Below are positions 63,003 through 64,000 of a DNA stretch of 64,000 nt, in pieces. This DNA is from Solwaraspora sp. WMMD1047 (lineage in GTDB: Bacteria; Actinomycetota; Actinomycetes; Mycobacteriales; Micromonosporaceae). Within the stretch, counting starts at the first letter, position 1, and every line of letters starts with the position of its first letter. The notes under the pieces were generated by a model. That model ran no database searches and was not told the origin of the DNA. It was given only the letters and a program-made list of their open reading frames with translations. A program made the position numbers and the translations under genes. Where the stretch lies: NCBI RefSeq assembly GCF_029626155.1, contig NZ_JARUBL010000001.1:248001-312000 (forward strand), read 5' to 3'.

Positions 63003-63383
63003 ATGCCGGAATACCTGATCGCCTTCAACGATGAGTGGGTGCGCGAACACACGCCGGAGGAGCTGGCGGAGAAGCGGACAACCTCCATGGCCCTGATCGA
63101 GGAGATGCAGGCCGAGGGGGTGTTGCTCTTCGCCAACGGTGGACTCGACCGGTCCACCACGCTGTTCAGCGTCGAGGCGGTCGACGGCCAGCCGGTCTTC
63201 TCCGACGGCCCGTACGTCGAGACCAAGGAGCAACTCGGCGGCTTCACCGTCATCGACGTGCCCGACGACGAGACGGCGCGGTACTGGGCCGGCCGGATGG
63301 CGACCGTGCTCGACTGGCCGCAGGAGGTGCACCGGTTCCGAGGTTCCGGGGAGATCCGGCGGAACACTTCCGGGGAGAAGTGA
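63003..63383 (+). CDS. YCII-related (DGPF) protein
   Basis: A 126-residue protein starting at ATG after GAGAGGA. It has the YCII fold pattern (PEYLIAFNDEWVREHTPEEL) and the signature SDGPYVETKEQLGGFTVIDV, with conserved His and Asp residues. Proteins of this DGPF type are the regular genomic partners of ECF42 sigma factors, and one such gene follows here. Confidence 0.92.
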   Translation: MPEYLIAFNDEWVREHTPEELAEKRTTSMALIEEMQAEGVLLFANGGLDRSTTLFSVEAVDGQPVFSDGPYVETKEQLGGFTVIDVPDDETARYWAGRMATVLDWPQEVHRFRGSGEIRRNTSGEK

Positions 63384-63405
63384 GCGCGGCGCGAAGACCG
63401 GGTCC

Positions 63406-64000
63406 GTGATCGGTCCCACCGTCGAGCAGGCGATCACCCGTCTGCACCGCGAGGAGTGGGCGCGGGTGGTGGCGAGCCTCGCGCGCCGGTTCGGCGACCT
63501 CGACCTCGCCGAGGAGGCGACGGCCGAGGCGTTCGTGGTGGCCGCCGAGCGGTGGCCACACGAGGGCGTACCGCCCAGTCCCGCCGGCTGGCTCGTCACC
63601 ACCGCAACCCGCAAGGGGATCGACCGGCTCCGTCGCGAGTCGCAACGCGACGCCAAACACCAGGCGGCCCGGATGGTGTACGACGACAGCCCCGCCGAAC
63701 CGACCGGCCCGGTCGAGGACGACCGGCTCCGGCTCGTCTTCACCTGCTGCCACCCGGCGCTGGCGATCGAGGCCCGGGTGGCGCTCACCCTGCGCCTGCT
63801 CGGCGGCCTCACCGTCGCCGAGATCGCCCGCGCGTTCCTGGTGCAGGAGACCGCGATGGCGCGGCGGATCACCCGCGCGAAGGCGAAGATCAAGGCGGCG
63901 CGCATTCCGTACCGGGTGCCCTCGGAATACGACATCCGGGAACGGCTCGCCGGCGTGCTCGCGGTCGTCTACCTCATCTTCAACGAGGGCTATCTCGCCA
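63406..64000 (+). CDS. ECF42-like RNA polymerase sigma factor (5' part)
   Basis: The gene runs off the right edge; 198 residues are visible from GTG 63406. Sigma region 2 is ITRLHREEWARVVASLARRF, then DLDLAEEATAEAFVVAAERW and GWLVTTATRKGIDRLRRESQ; region 4 is RLVFTCCHPALAIEARVALT, LRLLGGLTVAEIARAFLVQE and TAMARRITRAKAKI. The start of the long C-terminal domain (VLAVVYLIFNEGYLA) is also present, which together with the DGPF partner marks the ECF42 group. In that group no anti-sigma factor is used; the C-terminal TPR-like domain is needed for activity. Confidence 0.92.
   Translation, partial: MIGPTVEQAITRLHREEWARVVASLARRFGDLDLAEEATAEAFVVAAERWPHEGVPPSPAGWLVTTATRKGIDRLRRESQRDAKHQAARMVYDDSPAEPTGPVEDDRLRLVFTCCHPALAIEARVALTLRLLGGLTVAEIARAFLVQETAMARRITRAKAKIKAARIPYRVPSEYDIRERLAGVLAVVYLIFNEGYLA

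Overview
The window is about 72% G+C DNA with the gene density, GTG starts, ATGA/GTGA stop-start overlaps and leaderless-looking promoters of a high-GC actinomycete. The gene content (futalosine menaquinone genes, BldC-like regulator, DUF5753/DUF397 pair, HelD-like ATPase, DUF574 methyltransferase, ECF42-type sigma factor) fits Micromonosporaceae, most likely Micromonospora or a close relative; that placement is inference from gene content, not from a marker gene.

1-3.6 kb: 3' part of a hybrid histidine kinase with its receiver protein, a degraded GntR regulator, a 25-bp perfect inverted repeat and a STAS anti-anti-sigma factor. 3.7-9.9 kb: one tightly overlapping operon, hemL - histidine phosphatase - TlpA/ResA-like thioredoxin - ccdA - resB - ccsA, making heme precursor and maturing cytochrome c (System II). 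10-12 kb: secreted C39-like protease with an Asp/Arg repeat insertion, and a DedA protein.

12-26.7 kb and 41.4 kb: futalosine menaquinone genes mqnL, mqnP, mqnM, mqnE and mqnA, interrupted by a class I terpene synthase, a BldC-like regulator, an Lrp regulator with a Cds1-type cysteine desulfhydrase, a DEAD-box helicase, a proline-rich membrane protein and an NlpC/P60 hydrolase. 26.9-31.9 kb: secreted M14 carboxypeptidase, then a cobalamin riboswitch in front of a btuF-btuC-btuD-type importer.

31.9-44.2 kb: VOC protein, a four-gene ABC-exporter/winged-helix operon, a HelD-like ATPase, a MazEF-like toxin-antitoxin pair, a decayed HAAS-domain gene, a Uma2 gene between two copies of a 59-bp sequence, an ArsR-type regulator with an MFS exporter, mqnA, and two tandem membrane-anchored beta-lactamase-fold proteins. 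44.5-48.3 kb: paaABCDE, the phenylacetyl-CoA epoxidase operon.

48.4-60.1 kb: MFS exporter, double-psi beta-barrel secreted protein, a DUF574 methyltransferase between two identical 21-bp direct repeats, DUF998, VOC and AraC/GyrI proteins, divergent DUF418/TetR genes, and an ABC exporter divergent from an OmpR-type two-component system across a large inverted repeat. 60.1-64 kb: an accessory stretch with a DUF5753 protein lacking its DNA-binding half, DUF397, a second MazEF-like pair, a Phd/VapC pair, a DUF385-type protein, and a YCII protein in front of an ECF42-like sigma factor that runs off the window. No tRNA, rRNA, CRISPR array or complete insertion sequence was seen.
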